In this document: piece after piece, positions 52,309 through 61,288 of the stretch
Layout of the letters: each line of letters begins with the position of its first letter
How positions within the stretch are numbered: the stretch's first letter is position 1
Assembly (NCBI RefSeq): GCF_003014535.1
Contig: NZ_PYGD01000012.1
Span: 62,001-126,000 of the forward strand
DNA length: 64,000 bases
Reading direction: 5' to 3'
Origin: Taibaiella chishuiensis
GTDB lineage: Bacteria; Bacteroidota; Bacteroidia; Chitinophagales; Chitinophagaceae
Notes under the pieces: generated by a model
Databases searched by the model: none
What the model was told of the DNA's origin: nothing
What the model saw: only the letters and a program-made list of their open reading frames with translations
Program-made: the position numbers and the translations under genes

Positions 52309-52980
52309 ATGGCTATACACCCCCTGACCGAAAAGTTCCGCGACCGTCATTTTTATGATGCGCACCCGGAGCTGGTAAGCAACCACCTGGCCCGTTTTTT
52401 TAAAGAAGAACAAACCACCGTTTTTCATGAGATGCTCTCGCCCGACTTTCATCTCGATGTGTACATGATCAATGACCCGGAGCGGGAGTACAATGTCCTC
52501 GTTACTTCCGGGATGAGCCTGCTGGAGATGACTGTGCCCGATGTAGTCGAAGACAAACAGCCTTACCGATTTGCCGAACTGATGATGATCCTGCCGAAGG
52601 ATATTGAATTTGGGGGCACGATAACCGGCGAGGGTGGAAATGACTGGATCATCAACCTGCTGAAAGAAACAGCACGTTTCCCGCATCACTACGATAGCTG
52701 GCTGGCGATAGGGCATACCCTGCAGGCCACTGAAGATATGGAGCCTTATGACCCGGCTACGGAATACCGGGGTGTGGTGATCCTGCCTTCCGTTACCTTC
52801 GAAGAGGATTTTACGACCCTTTCCGCTCCCGACGGTCCTATCAATATCTATAGCGTGTTCCCGCTTTACGGACCGGAGCTCGAGTATAAGATAGCCCATG
52901 GCTACAATGCGCTGCTGGACCGGCTGATCGAGAAAGACGCCCGCGAGATATTCGACTTTAAACGCGAATCGCTGTTGTAG
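52309..52980 (+). CDS. Suppressor-of-fused (SUFU)-domain protein
   Basis: 223 residues, the length of a single bacterial SUFU domain (DUF/SUFU family). Recognisable features are YNVLVTSGMSLLEMTVPD, ELMMILPKD, WIINLLKETARFPHHY and the late VFPLYGPELEYKIAHG. SUFU is a eukaryotic Hedgehog regulator; bacterial members are often immunity or unknown cytoplasmic proteins. It has no signal peptide. It follows the M3 peptidase gene in the same direction and is closed by a strong terminator. Its role is unknown; no toxin gene is adjacent. Confidence 0.9.
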   Translation: MAIHPLTEKFRDRHFYDAHPELVSNHLARFFKEEQTTVFHEMLSPDFHLDVYMINDPEREYNVLVTSGMSLLEMTVPDVVEDKQPYRFAELMMILPKDIEFGGTITGEGGNDWIINLLKETARFPHHYDSWLAIGHTLQATEDMEPYDPATEYRGVVILPSVTFEEDFTTLSAPDGPINIYSVFPLYGPELEYKIAHGYNALLDRLIEKDAREIFDFKRESLL

Positions 52981-53000
52981 ACCAGCAAGGGTATCCCCCA

Positions 53001-53039
53001 AAAAGCAAGCGCCGGCACATATTGCCGGCGCTTGCTTTT
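53001..53039. terminator. Strong bidirectional terminator
   Basis: A perfect 17-bp stem (53001-53017, 53023-53039) with a 5-base loop, 20 bases past the SUFU stop and 15 bases past the end of the minus-strand beta-helix gene (53055). Confidence 0.93.
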
Positions 53040-53054
53040 GCTGCCTGTATAAAG

Positions 53055-55007
53055 CTATTGCAGTACGACCTTGATGGTCCTGGTCGTCTTTTCATCACGG
53101 GTGCGTATGAAATAGACGCCGGCTGCCAGCTCCGGAAAATGGAACTGTTTTTGCTCGCTCCGGCGTAAGGTACCGTAGCTGATCCGGCGGCCGTTAAAGT
53201 CCAGGAAGGTATATTCGAGCGATCCTTCCGATGTGTTTTTTATCGTAAAGGAATGGTCTGACGAGGGGTTGGGGTATACGATCAGCGAAGGAGCCTGTTT
53301 GACCGCATCTTCCGTACCTGTGGTCCTGTTGCCGGTAAATAAACAGCTGTCTACGCCGTCTATCCGTTCTACCTTGCCGTATATCGTATCGCGTACGGCG
53401 GGAGCAGGATTGGTTACGATGTTGTAAAAGGTAAACTGGTTATTGCCCGGTATATTGGGTGAGGCATAAATGGTATTGCCTTGCTGGTGCCGGTATTCCT
53501 GGAAATCGTAGAATACAAATTTATTGTTCTGTAGTACCGCGTTAGAGTCGAAACCGATCTGCGTAAAATCGATATAGCCACCTGTAGTTGAAGCTTTGAT
53601 CACGCAGTTGGTAACACTTGCCGGGGCCTGTGGTGTGGAATAGATATTCCAGAGCCTTTTATAGGCCAGGTCGAACACGCAGTTGTCGAACTGCATATAA
53701 CTGGACAGGGCATTGTCGCGGGTCGAAAATATAACGGAGCTGAGTTCGGTATAATGTTGCCTTGTTTTATAACAACTCGATCCCGTTTTCTTATAGTAGA
53801 TATCGCGGAAATAACAGGAAAGGAATTTTACCCCATCTTCCGGTTTATAGGCCCTGTTGCCTGCATCAAACACGGCGCCGGTTATATTACAATGGTCGAA
53901 GGTAATTTTGCGGTATTGTCCCAGGTCTATGGCAAACGACGAGGTAGGCGCAGCATAGATATCACAATTGGAAAAGACGAAGTTATTGCCGAACAGGGTA
54001 TCGGCCGGAGTAACTACGGCTCCTGCAACGATAACGACACCGGCATTTTTATTGTTGCCAAATTCGCAATTGTTGGCTTTAAAGTCGTAGATACGCCATA
54101 AGCTTTGGGTAATATACTCTTTCTCCGCCTCGATATCGATACCGGCACAAGGCGCGGAGGCGATAATGCCCATACCGGAATTATTGAATGAGGAGTTGTT
54201 GAGGGTAACATCCCTGCCGCCGATTACGGAGATGCCTAAACGGCCGTTGTACTCCGACAGGCAGTTATTCACCACTACATCCCGGTGCGCGGGATTGTCG
54301 GGGTTATTTCGGATAATGATGCCGTCGAGGCCGAATCGGCGCGTGGTCACGTTCTCTATGGTTACCTTACCGGCGCCGTGCAGGAAAATTCCGAAATGTT
54401 CGATCTGGATATTGATGGGAACCAGCGAGCCGCCGATCACGACTTTACCGCCGTACATATTCCCGTCGAGTGTAAGTCCCGAAATCCGGATACGGCCATC
54501 GCCGCCGTTGCTGTTATAAATATAGATACAATTTCCGGGCGTGGCCCAGGTATAGGCGTCGATCCAGTGATCGATCGGGTTGGTAGGAGAACCCGTGATC
54601 GGGTCGAAATAACCGTAACGCAGGTTGTCGGCGTACTGTATCACCGGTGAGCCATTACCCGTAATGGACACATTGGTACAATTCATGATCTTGAGCACAT
54701 CCCTGCCGGTCAGGTAGTAAAAGAGGCCCGGGGTTTGTTTGCCTACCCGGTAAGTTCCCGCCGGTATAATCAGCTGGCAATATCCCTTTCTTGCATTAAT
54801 AAATTCGGAGGCTGCCTCAAATGCATCCTGGTCATTCGTAACGTTGTTGCCCAGGGCTCCGAAGTCGGTCTTGATATTCAATACCATAATCGTACTGGTA
54901 TCGGTATGAGCCGGGTTGTTGGGGTTGAATTGCAAGGGCTGGCCGTACGAAGACATGCATACCACACTAAGTATTGCAAGCAATACTATCCTTTTGACAC
55001 TTTTCAT
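53055..55007 (-). CDS. Secreted parallel beta-helix protein with T9SS sorting domain
   Basis: 650 residues. A signal peptide (cleavage near SYG-QP) is followed by a beta-helix (about 40-540) of the pectate-lyase/polygalacturonase fold, beginning DFGALGNNVTNDQDAF and repeating short strands such as NVSITGNG, GKVTIENVTTRRFGLDGI, and RDVVVNNCLSEYNGRLGIS. The C terminus (about 565-650: LIVYPNPSSDHSFTIKN, AGVYFIRTRDEKT) is a type A T9SS sorting domain. It should be secreted to the surface. Catalytic residues for a particular lyase or hydrolase are not clear, so the substrate is unknown. Confidence 0.9.
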   Translation of the reverse strand: MKSVKRIVLLAILSVVCMSSYGQPLQFNPNNPAHTDTSTIMVLNIKTDFGALGNNVTNDQDAFEAASEFINARKGYCQLIIPAGTYRVGKQTPGLFYYLTGRDVLKIMNCTNVSITGNGSPVIQYADNLRYGYFDPITGSPTNPIDHWIDAYTWATPGNCIYIYNSNGGDGRIRISGLTLDGNMYGGKVVIGGSLVPINIQIEHFGIFLHGAGKVTIENVTTRRFGLDGIIIRNNPDNPAHRDVVVNNCLSEYNGRLGISVIGGRDVTLNNSSFNNSGMGIIASAPCAGIDIEAEKEYITQSLWRIYDFKANNCEFGNNKNAGVVIVAGAVVTPADTLFGNNFVFSNCDIYAAPTSSFAIDLGQYRKITFDHCNITGAVFDAGNRAYKPEDGVKFLSCYFRDIYYKKTGSSCYKTRQHYTELSSVIFSTRDNALSSYMQFDNCVFDLAYKRLWNIYSTPQAPASVTNCVIKASTTGGYIDFTQIGFDSNAVLQNNKFVFYDFQEYRHQQGNTIYASPNIPGNNQFTFYNIVTNPAPAVRDTIYGKVERIDGVDSCLFTGNRTTGTEDAVKQAPSLIVYPNPSSDHSFTIKNTSEGSLEYTFLDFNGRRISYGTLRRSEQKQFHFPELAAGVYFIRTRDEKTTRTIKVVLQ

Positions 55008-55280
55008 AATTGGTTGGTTATTTGGTTCGTGTTTTTATGTTATCATATATATATAGCTTTTGTTCTGTGATGAAAAAGGATATCAATTTTATCTTTTACG
55101 AAAACAAGAATAGGAGCATGTTTGTTTATTGTAAAAAATGTTAATTTGTTATAGGTTGCCACTTTTTTTCATAAAGTAACGTTATAACCAAAGTTAAAAA
55201 AAGAGTTTATATTTTACACGTATTGCGATTAAATTTTCATTATTTATGAAATGATATAGGCTGAGCTTGTATTTTATAGA
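55008..55280. other. AT-rich gene-free gap
   Basis: No frame of note, no RNA, and no repeat was found. It holds the upstream region of the beta-helix gene on the minus strand but I found no consensus promoter. Confidence 0.6.
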
Positions 55281-55320
55281 AAAAAAATAGCTTGTCTTTA
55301 AAAAGACAAGCTATTTTTTT
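55281..55320. terminator. Strong terminator downstream of the desaturase
   Basis: An 18-bp perfect stem (55281-55298, 55303-55320) with a 4-base loop and A/T runs at both ends. It lies 32 bases past the desaturase stop on the minus strand. Confidence 0.92.
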
Positions 55321-55352
55321 GAACCTTTTGGGCCCTGAAATAAAGGATTTTA

Positions 55353-56435
55353 TCAGCCTCTTCCCATATCTTTTAAGAAGTTGACATGGGCTACTACAGC
55401 CTTACGCATAGTAGGATATTCAATGTATTCGAGCTGGTATTCTTTACATACTTTCTTCACGATCTCGCTGATAGCAGGGTAGTGTATGTGAGATATTTTC
55501 GGGAACAGGTGATGTTCGATCTGGAAATTAAGTCCGCCTACAAACCAGTTAATCACTTTGTCCTTGGTTGCAAAGTTGGCCGTGGTCTTGATCTGGTGCG
55601 CTGCAAACTCATCGGGCAATTTCTGCGTATCAAAATTAGCTACGGGAAATTCGGCATCTTCTACAGTATGCGCCAGCTGGAATACAATGCTGAGGATAAA
55701 GCCACCCACCAGGCTAAGGGTAAGGAAGCCGATAAGCCACTGCAGCCAACCCACGGCAATGATCGGGATAATGATAAAGATCGCCGCGTGCCATATTTTT
55801 ACTATCCAGAAACGGATATGGTCGTTTGCGCTCATCTTCTTCAAAGGCACTGCACCGATCTTGCGGGAAAAATACTTGTTGTAGTCGCTGAAAAATACCC
55901 AGAAGATATACATCATCATGTACAGGCCTACAAAATAAATATGCTGGAAGCGGTGCAGTTTATAGTGTTTCTGCGTAGGCGCCATGCGCATCAGTACGCC
56001 AATCTCGATATCGTCGTCCACACCGTCTACATTGGTATAGGTATGGTGGATCATGTTATGTTTCATATTCCACATAAACTGGCTTGCGCCCAGCATGCTG
56101 CTGGAATAAGAGGCAATCCTGTTCATCAGCTTGCTTTCACTAAAACTGCCATGGCCGCCGTCGTGCATCACGTTAAAGCCGATTGAGGCGACGATACAGC
56201 CGAGCAGGGCGCATTCCAGCAATCCCCAATACCAGGCCGGCTGGCCGATAAGCAGGTGGAGGTATAAGGCAAAGAAGCCTGCAACCAGCACGATCGCTTT
56301 ATGCCATAAGGCAAAATTGCCGGTCTGTTTGATATTGTTCTCCGTAAAATATTGTTGAACACGGCTTTTGAGCTCGCTGTGCAGCGAGTTCTTCGTATTG
56401 GGAAATTTGGGTAATACTGGTGTTGTAGCTGCCAT
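55353..56435 (-). CDS. Acyl-CoA/lipid fatty-acid desaturase
   Basis: 360 residues from MAATTPVLPKF at 56435; an upstream start at 56636 is rejected because it would overlap the promoter region of the divergent gene. The three histidine boxes of membrane desaturases are present: HDGGH (about 100), HNMIHH (about 137) and QIEHH (about 300). Four or so membrane segments surround them. The last box with glutamine in front is typical of the front-end / linoleoyl-CoA group. It introduces a double bond in an acyl chain at the membrane using iron and oxygen. No fused cytochrome b5 is present. Confidence 0.95.
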   Translation of the reverse strand: MAATTPVLPKFPNTKNSLHSELKSRVQQYFTENNIKQTGNFALWHKAIVLVAGFFALYLHLLIGQPAWYWGLLECALLGCIVASIGFNVMHDGGHGSFSESKLMNRIASYSSSMLGASQFMWNMKHNMIHHTYTNVDGVDDDIEIGVLMRMAPTQKHYKLHRFQHIYFVGLYMMMYIFWVFFSDYNKYFSRKIGAVPLKKMSANDHIRFWIVKIWHAAIFIIIPIIAVGWLQWLIGFLTLSLVGGFILSIVFQLAHTVEDAEFPVANFDTQKLPDEFAAHQIKTTANFATKDKVINWFVGGLNFQIEHHLFPKISHIHYPAISEIVKKVCKEYQLEYIEYPTMRKAVVAHVNFLKDMGRG

Positions 56436-56654
56436 TAAATTATAAAATGGGGAATAGTAAATGGAATGCAAATTTCGGAAATATTTCCCGTATTGCCGCA
56501 TGAGTTTTGTCATGCAGTTATCATTATAACCTATTGGTAACCCGTAGAAGCCGGCAAAGGGGCCCGATAACCGCCGGGCCTGCAATACAAGAATACTGCC
56601 ACCGTTTAAACAATTACGACTATTTTTGGAGCCCAAGGGTTGCCGGTAACTGGT

Positions 56655-58454
56655 ATGTATCGTATTATATGTAATTTATTTATTTTTATAGGTTGTCTTA
56701 CGGCCCTGGCCAGCCAGGTGCAGGCGCAGGGCAGCCATCTCTACCTCTACCCGGTCGATGTGGAAGGGGGCACGGCATTTGCCTTCAACAAGAAAAATAT
56801 TCCTGCCGACCAGCATTTCAACAGCACGCCCGAAGCCCTGGCTTACCTCCGCAAGCTTATTCCCGATTTGCAGGAAGAAGGATTCCTGGCAGCCTCGGTA
56901 GATTCGCTGGTATTGTCGGACACGGTAGTGCAGGCCTGGTTGTTCCGGGGCGCGCATTACCGCTGGGCACGGCTTTCGTTTGCACAGTTGCCCAAAGCTT
57001 TATTGAACGACGTCGGTTTGCGGGAGCGCGATTGGGAACAGAAAGTAATCAGTCCTACGCGGTTCGCCGCCCTGAGCGAAAAATTGCTTCGCTATTGCGA
57101 GGATAATGGTTACCCCTTTGCCGCTACGGCGCTGGATAATATGACCGCTACCGATAAGGGGCTCGAAGCAGACCTTATCCTGGAAAGAGGCAGCCAGATC
57201 CGGATCGATACCCTCATCATAGACGGTGAAGTGGAGATATCGCGCGATTTTTTGCAAAACTACCTGGGCATACACCAGGGCGACCTCTATAACGAAAGCC
57301 AGTTGCGGCTGATCAGTAAAAAGATAAGTGAGCTGTCCTTCCTCCAGGAAGCGGCGCCCTGGAAAATGGAATTTACCATTGCGGAGAACAAACTGAAACT
57401 TTATCTCCGGGAGCGAAAGGCCAACCAGTTGAACGGCCTTATAGGCCTGCAGCCGAATACCGTGGAGACCGGCAAATTCATGCTTACTGCCGATGTACAG
57501 GTGGGCCTCAAAAATGCGCTGGGTTATGGCGAAACGATTGCACTGACCTACCTGAACATGCAATACAAATCGCCCCGCTTTCATGTAGACCTGGCGGTGC
57601 CTTACCTGTTTGGTACGCCTTTCGGCGTGGAGGGCAGTTTCGACCTGTTTAAAAAAGACACCACTTTTGTACGGGTATCTTTCGAAGGCGGTATACGGTA
57701 CCAGCTGAATGCTACTGATTATGTAAAGCTATCCTACCAATCCTACAGCAACCGGATCGTGAATGCGGACCTGCGATATGTACAGCAAAACAAAAGATTG
57801 CCGGACAACCTGGATATAGCTACCCGGGGCGCGGGCGTGGAGTTCCTGATGGACCGCACCGATTACAAGCTGAACCCGCGCAGGGGCTGGCAGGGCCGGG
57901 TAAGCGCTTCGGGGCTGTTGCGCGAGGTCAAGAAAAATGAAGCGATCATTTCGATAGACGATGGTTCGGGTTTTGATTATGGAAGCCTGTACGATACGCT
58001 GAATAACCAGAAGTACCAGTACCGGTTTGCGGCATCGGCGGCGTATTATATACCGCTGGGCAAAAGCCTGGTATTAAAGGCCGGTTACAATGGCGGCTAC
58101 CTGAGCGGCAGCCGTTTGTTCCTCAATGAACTGTACCAGATCGGGGGCTTTAAATTGCTGCGGGGCTTCGACGAACAAAGCATTTATGCCAACCAGTACC
58201 ATGTCGGCACGGTCGAACTCCGTATCCTGCTCGGGGGCAATTCCTACTTCTACCTCTTCAACGATGATGCCTATGTAACGACCCGGTTTGGCGACATCAG
58301 CCGCGACGATTACCCGGTGAGCCTGGGTACCGGTATTACGCTCGAAAATAAATCGGGCATCTTCAATATCGCCATAGGCGTGGGTAAACACAGTGGCGAA
58401 ACGCTGCAGTTCCGGCAAACGAAGATTCACTTTGGTTATATCGCTTATTTCTAA
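56655..58454 (+). CDS. Omp85-family outer-membrane protein
   Basis: 599 residues from ATG at 56655, 27 bases after a -7 element TATTTTTG (56621-56628). A signal peptide (cleavage near VQA-QG) is followed by one or two POTRA-like segments (about 60-260) and a barrel (about 270-599). The loop-6 motif KLLRGFDEQS and the terminal FGYIAYF with a last Phe are typical of Omp85. It is shorter than BamA, so fewer POTRA domains are present; it may be TamA-like. It is a homologue of the gene cut off at position 1. Confidence 0.9.
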   Translation: MYRIICNLFIFIGCLTALASQVQAQGSHLYLYPVDVEGGTAFAFNKKNIPADQHFNSTPEALAYLRKLIPDLQEEGFLAASVDSLVLSDTVVQAWLFRGAHYRWARLSFAQLPKALLNDVGLRERDWEQKVISPTRFAALSEKLLRYCEDNGYPFAATALDNMTATDKGLEADLILERGSQIRIDTLIIDGEVEISRDFLQNYLGIHQGDLYNESQLRLISKKISELSFLQEAAPWKMEFTIAENKLKLYLRERKANQLNGLIGLQPNTVETGKFMLTADVQVGLKNALGYGETIALTYLNMQYKSPRFHVDLAVPYLFGTPFGVEGSFDLFKKDTTFVRVSFEGGIRYQLNATDYVKLSYQSYSNRIVNADLRYVQQNKRLPDNLDIATRGAGVEFLMDRTDYKLNPRRGWQGRVSASGLLREVKKNEAIISIDDGSGFDYGSLYDTLNNQKYQYRFAASAAYYIPLGKSLVLKAGYNGGYLSGSRLFLNELYQIGGFKLLRGFDEQSIYANQYHVGTVELRILLGGNSYFYLFNDDAYVTTRFGDISRDDYPVSLGTGITLENKSGIFNIAIGVGKHSGETLQFRQTKIHFGYIAYF

Positions 58455-58475
58455 ATACCGGGACCGGCTAAAACG

Positions 58476-58504
58476 ATAAAGCAGCAAGTGTATTGCTGCT
58501 TTAT
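58476..58504. terminator. Bidirectional terminator
   Basis: A 12-bp stem (58476-58487, 58493-58504) with a 5-base loop between the convergent Omp85 and FKBP genes. Confidence 0.78.
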
Positions 58505-58533
58505 ACGGTTACCATGTTTTTGGCGGTTTAAGA

Positions 58534-58968
58534 TCAGGCTATGCCTAACAGTTCCACGTCGAATACCAGCACGCTGTTGGGGCCGATATCGCTACCTACC
58601 TGGCGGGCGCCATAACCCAGGCCCGAAGGAATAAAGAAGCGGTACTTACTGCCCACACCCATCAGCTGCAGACCTTCGGTCCAACCGGCAATTACCTGGT
58701 TTAAGGGGAAAGTAGCGGGTTGGCCGCGCTGTACCGAACTGTCGAATATGCGACCGTCGATCAGGGTGCCATGGTAATGGCAGGTAACCCTGTGGGTAGC
58801 GGCTGGTTTGGGACCATCGCCTTCGGTAAGCACCAGATATTGCAGGCCGCTGGGCAGCGTTACCACACCTTCTTTACCTTTGTTTTGCTCCAGGAACGCT
58901 TCTCCTGCTTTCAGGTTCTGTTCCGCTTTTTCTTTGTTGCGGAGCCCTAAGATATCAGCTATGCTCAT
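58534..58968 (-). CDS. FKBP-type peptidyl-prolyl isomerase
   Basis: 144 residues. A short helical start (NKEKAEQNLKAGEAFLEQNK) is followed by an FKBP domain (about 50-144) with VTCHYHGTLIDGRIFDSS, TEGLQLMGVGSKYRFFIP and GLGYGARQVG. It has no signal peptide, so it is cytoplasmic, although most Bacteroidota FKBPs with this start are periplasmic lipoproteins. It catalyses proline isomerisation in protein folding. It stands alone between two terminators and the mannosyltransferase gene. Confidence 0.95.
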   Translation of the reverse strand: MSIADILGLRNKEKAEQNLKAGEAFLEQNKGKEGVVTLPSGLQYLVLTEGDGPKPAATHRVTCHYHGTLIDGRIFDSSVQRGQPATFPLNQVIAGWTEGLQLMGVGSKYRFFIPSGLGYGARQVGSDIGPNSVLVFDVELLGIA

Positions 58969-59062
58969 GTTGTTGTTGATTTGAAGGCGAAGTTAGGGAA
59001 AAGCAAATAATGTGCCGGGCCGGTTCGTCTATAAAGAAGAACCCAACCCTGTCATTTATCGT

Positions 59063-60331
59063 CTAGTCGACATACAATGGGGTAATAAATTGCTGGAACA
59101 AATGCAGCTGCACGAAGAAGTTAAAGGCGATGACGGGAAAGGCAAGCCAGCTGTATCGCTCCTGCGAGCGCCAGCAGAGAAAGGTCATGATCAGCAGGTC
59201 ATTGATCAACGCTATGGTATACCATGCACTGAAGGTATGGTAGGCGCCAAACAGGATCCAGAATGCATTCAGCAGCAGGAATACATAAAGCAATTGCCGC
59301 CGCGAACATTGCACCTGGCATAGCCGGTACAGGAATACAAAGAAAAAAGGCGTGGCCAGGCTATGCCGGTTGGCTCCCATAATATTGCTGGTCTGGTTGC
59401 CGTATTTCGGGTTCATAAAAAGCAGGTTGACCAGGAGCATGGCCAGGTAGCCGGCCGCCAGGATAAAAGTCTTATCCTCCAGGTCCCGGTTCCTGAGCCA
59501 GCGTATCAATTGCCGGATCAGTAAGGCGAGGGCCAGCAGGTCGATGAGGATGGCCAGGCTGCTGAGCCAGTGATACCGGTCGTCGCCGCCGGCAATATTG
59601 GTAAAGGGTATGCCGGGCCAGCTGAATACATGCCCCCATATGGTAGCCTGTGTTTTAAAGTAAGCGAACCAGATACCGGTTTGCCGGTATTGCCAGACCA
59701 CAAACAGGGATAAGGCGGCCAGTATGGGCGCGATATAACGGTAGCCGGTCCGGAGTATACTTTTCCACCAGTCTTTTTTCGGGTTGCTGAACAGTTCCAT
59801 TGCCAGGAAGGCAGGGATAAGCATAGAGGCCGTAGGGCGTACCAGGGAAACCAGGAACAAGGCGATCCAGCACAATACCGGGCGCTCCTGCCGGACGGCA
59901 TACAGGATAATAGCGCCTAACAAGAAAAACAGGGCCTCGGTATAAGGCAGGAAGAAAAAATAACCCGAAGGCAGGCTCAGCCACAACATGTAGATGATCT
60001 TGTCGGTAACCTGCAGGGCGCGGCTCAGGAAGGCAAATCCTGTAGCAAAGCAACAGATATTGAAAGCGCAGATCCCCCAGATATTAAACCCCGATAATTT
60101 CCAGAGCAGCGGAAAGAGGATAAAGAACCCGGTATTGTGGCTCGTGCCATCGTAACCATTACGGGCAATGCTTTCGTAATACACCACATCCCAGGAGCGC
60201 AGGTTGGCCGTGCCGGGATGGATGCCCAGCAGTGTTGTTTCTGCAAAGAAAAACTGGAGCAGGTAAAACAGGCACCCGTAACCGAGTGCAAAGACGAAGG
60301 CCCGGAAGAAGGGCGAGCCGGTAATTTTCAT
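59063..60331 (-). CDS. PIG-V-like GT-C mannosyltransferase
   Basis: 422 residues with about ten membrane segments. The first lumenal loop carries LRSWDVVYYESIARNGY, the W-D / Y-x-x-I-A-x-x-G-Y pattern of the PIG-V family of GT-C enzymes, which transfer mannose from a lipid carrier. The C-terminal half is hydrophobic with GNQTSNIMGANRHSLATPF. It should act at the outer face of the inner membrane; the acceptor is unknown and may be a glycolipid or glycoprotein. It is minus strand and is followed by the FKBP gene. It has no adjacent glycan cluster. Confidence 0.85.
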   Translation of the reverse strand: MKITGSPFFRAFVFALGYGCLFYLLQFFFAETTLLGIHPGTANLRSWDVVYYESIARNGYDGTSHNTGFFILFPLLWKLSGFNIWGICAFNICCFATGFAFLSRALQVTDKIIYMLWLSLPSGYFFFLPYTEALFFLLGAIILYAVRQERPVLCWIALFLVSLVRPTASMLIPAFLAMELFSNPKKDWWKSILRTGYRYIAPILAALSLFVVWQYRQTGIWFAYFKTQATIWGHVFSWPGIPFTNIAGGDDRYHWLSSLAILIDLLALALLIRQLIRWLRNRDLEDKTFILAAGYLAMLLVNLLFMNPKYGNQTSNIMGANRHSLATPFFFVFLYRLCQVQCSRRQLLYVFLLLNAFWILFGAYHTFSAWYTIALINDLLIMTFLCWRSQERYSWLAFPVIAFNFFVQLHLFQQFITPLYVD

Positions 60332-60420
60332 GAGTGCTGGGGTTTAACGATGGTTGCTTACACAATCCGCTTACAACTACACAACGAGCCGGGGCTAAAA
60401 TAAGGTATACGTTTTAATTA

Positions 60421-60450
60421 AAAAAGGACGGGCAAATACCCGTCCTTTTT
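60421..60450. terminator. Intrinsic terminator of the beta-barrel gene
   Basis: A 12-bp stem AAAAAGGACGGG / CCCGTCCTTTTT (60421-60432, 60439-60450) with a 6-base loop, 20 bases past the stop at 60471 on the minus strand, with A/T on both sides. Confidence 0.9.
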
Positions 60451-60470
60451 ATCGATATATGGTAACGCGA

Positions 60471-61154
60471 TTAATCTTCGCTTTCTTTGCTATCTTCTTC
60501 GATTTCGTGTTTGTCCATACGGCTGCCGTGGTTGATCTGGGGACCATGACCGCGGTGGTGCTTCCTCATGTGACCACAAGAGAAGTTTTTAGATACGCCG
60601 ATATTGAACTGGCTACCCCAGGTCAGGTCGAATGCTGAGCTGGCTTTAGATGCGCCGGACATTTTCATGGTGTTGTACTCGATACCGCCGAAACCGAAGT
60701 TCAGGGCAAAACCGTCGAATACATAAACCGCAACAGCAGGTGTTAATTTAGCGTAGAAACCGTTGGCATTGGTTGTGGTGTTAACGCCGGTATTGCCGAT
60801 AGACATGCCTTTATAACCTGCTTCGAGTTGGGTAAAGAAGGCGAAGATTTTACCTACGGGTAAGGTGTGACGTACAAATACGCCCGCGTTGTAGGTGTTG
60901 GTGAAATTCCACTCTTTCTGGTTTACCTGCCTGGAACGGGCAGTTCCGAAGCCACCAGCCAGACCCAGGGTCCAGTTACGGTTAAACTGGTAACCTATAC
61001 CGGGGTTGATGTTGAAGCTGCGGGTTTTGTTGTCGTTAGCGTCCTTAGTGCTGTGGATACCGAGGTCGCCGAATACCAGTACGCTGTTGGGCTGGGCATG
61101 AGCTGCCATAGCTGCTCCGCCGATCATGAGGGCAGATAAGATGAGTTTTTTCAT
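60471..61154 (-). CDS. Small outer-membrane beta-barrel protein with His-rich tail
   Basis: 227 residues. A signal peptide (cleavage near AHA-QP) is followed by an OmpW/OmpA-like eight-strand barrel (about 22-190) with alternating aromatic residues (NINPGIGYQFNRNWTLGLAG). The barrel appears to end at FNIGVSKNF. It is then extended by a tail of about 36 residues rich in His, Arg, Asp and Glu (CGHMRKHHRGHG, HGSRMDKHEIEEDSKESED). The tail is unusual for a barrel and may bind metal or a polymer. It is minus strand with its own terminator. Confidence 0.88.
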   Translation of the reverse strand: MKKLILSALMIGGAAMAAHAQPNSVLVFGDLGIHSTKDANDNKTRSFNINPGIGYQFNRNWTLGLAGGFGTARSRQVNQKEWNFTNTYNAGVFVRHTLPVGKIFAFFTQLEAGYKGMSIGNTGVNTTTNANGFYAKLTPAVAVYVFDGFALNFGFGGIEYNTMKMSGASKASSAFDLTWGSQFNIGVSKNFSCGHMRKHHRGHGPQINHGSRMDKHEIEEDSKESED

Positions 61155-61288
61155 ACAAATGTTTAGAAATGGGTTAGTTACAAAAAAAAGTCGGGGTAAA
61201 ATATCAGGTAATAGTACTACTTAGATTTGAAATATAAAACTACTGCCGGTATTATTTCGGGTAACCGGCAGCAGTTTATTGCATTGAT

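Noticed and set aside
53055-55007. A Sus-type polysaccharide utilisation locus around the beta-helix and GH16 genes
   Set aside because: The two are 9 kb apart on the same strand but there is no SusC/SusD pair, regulator or sulfatase; each stands alone with its own terminator or context.
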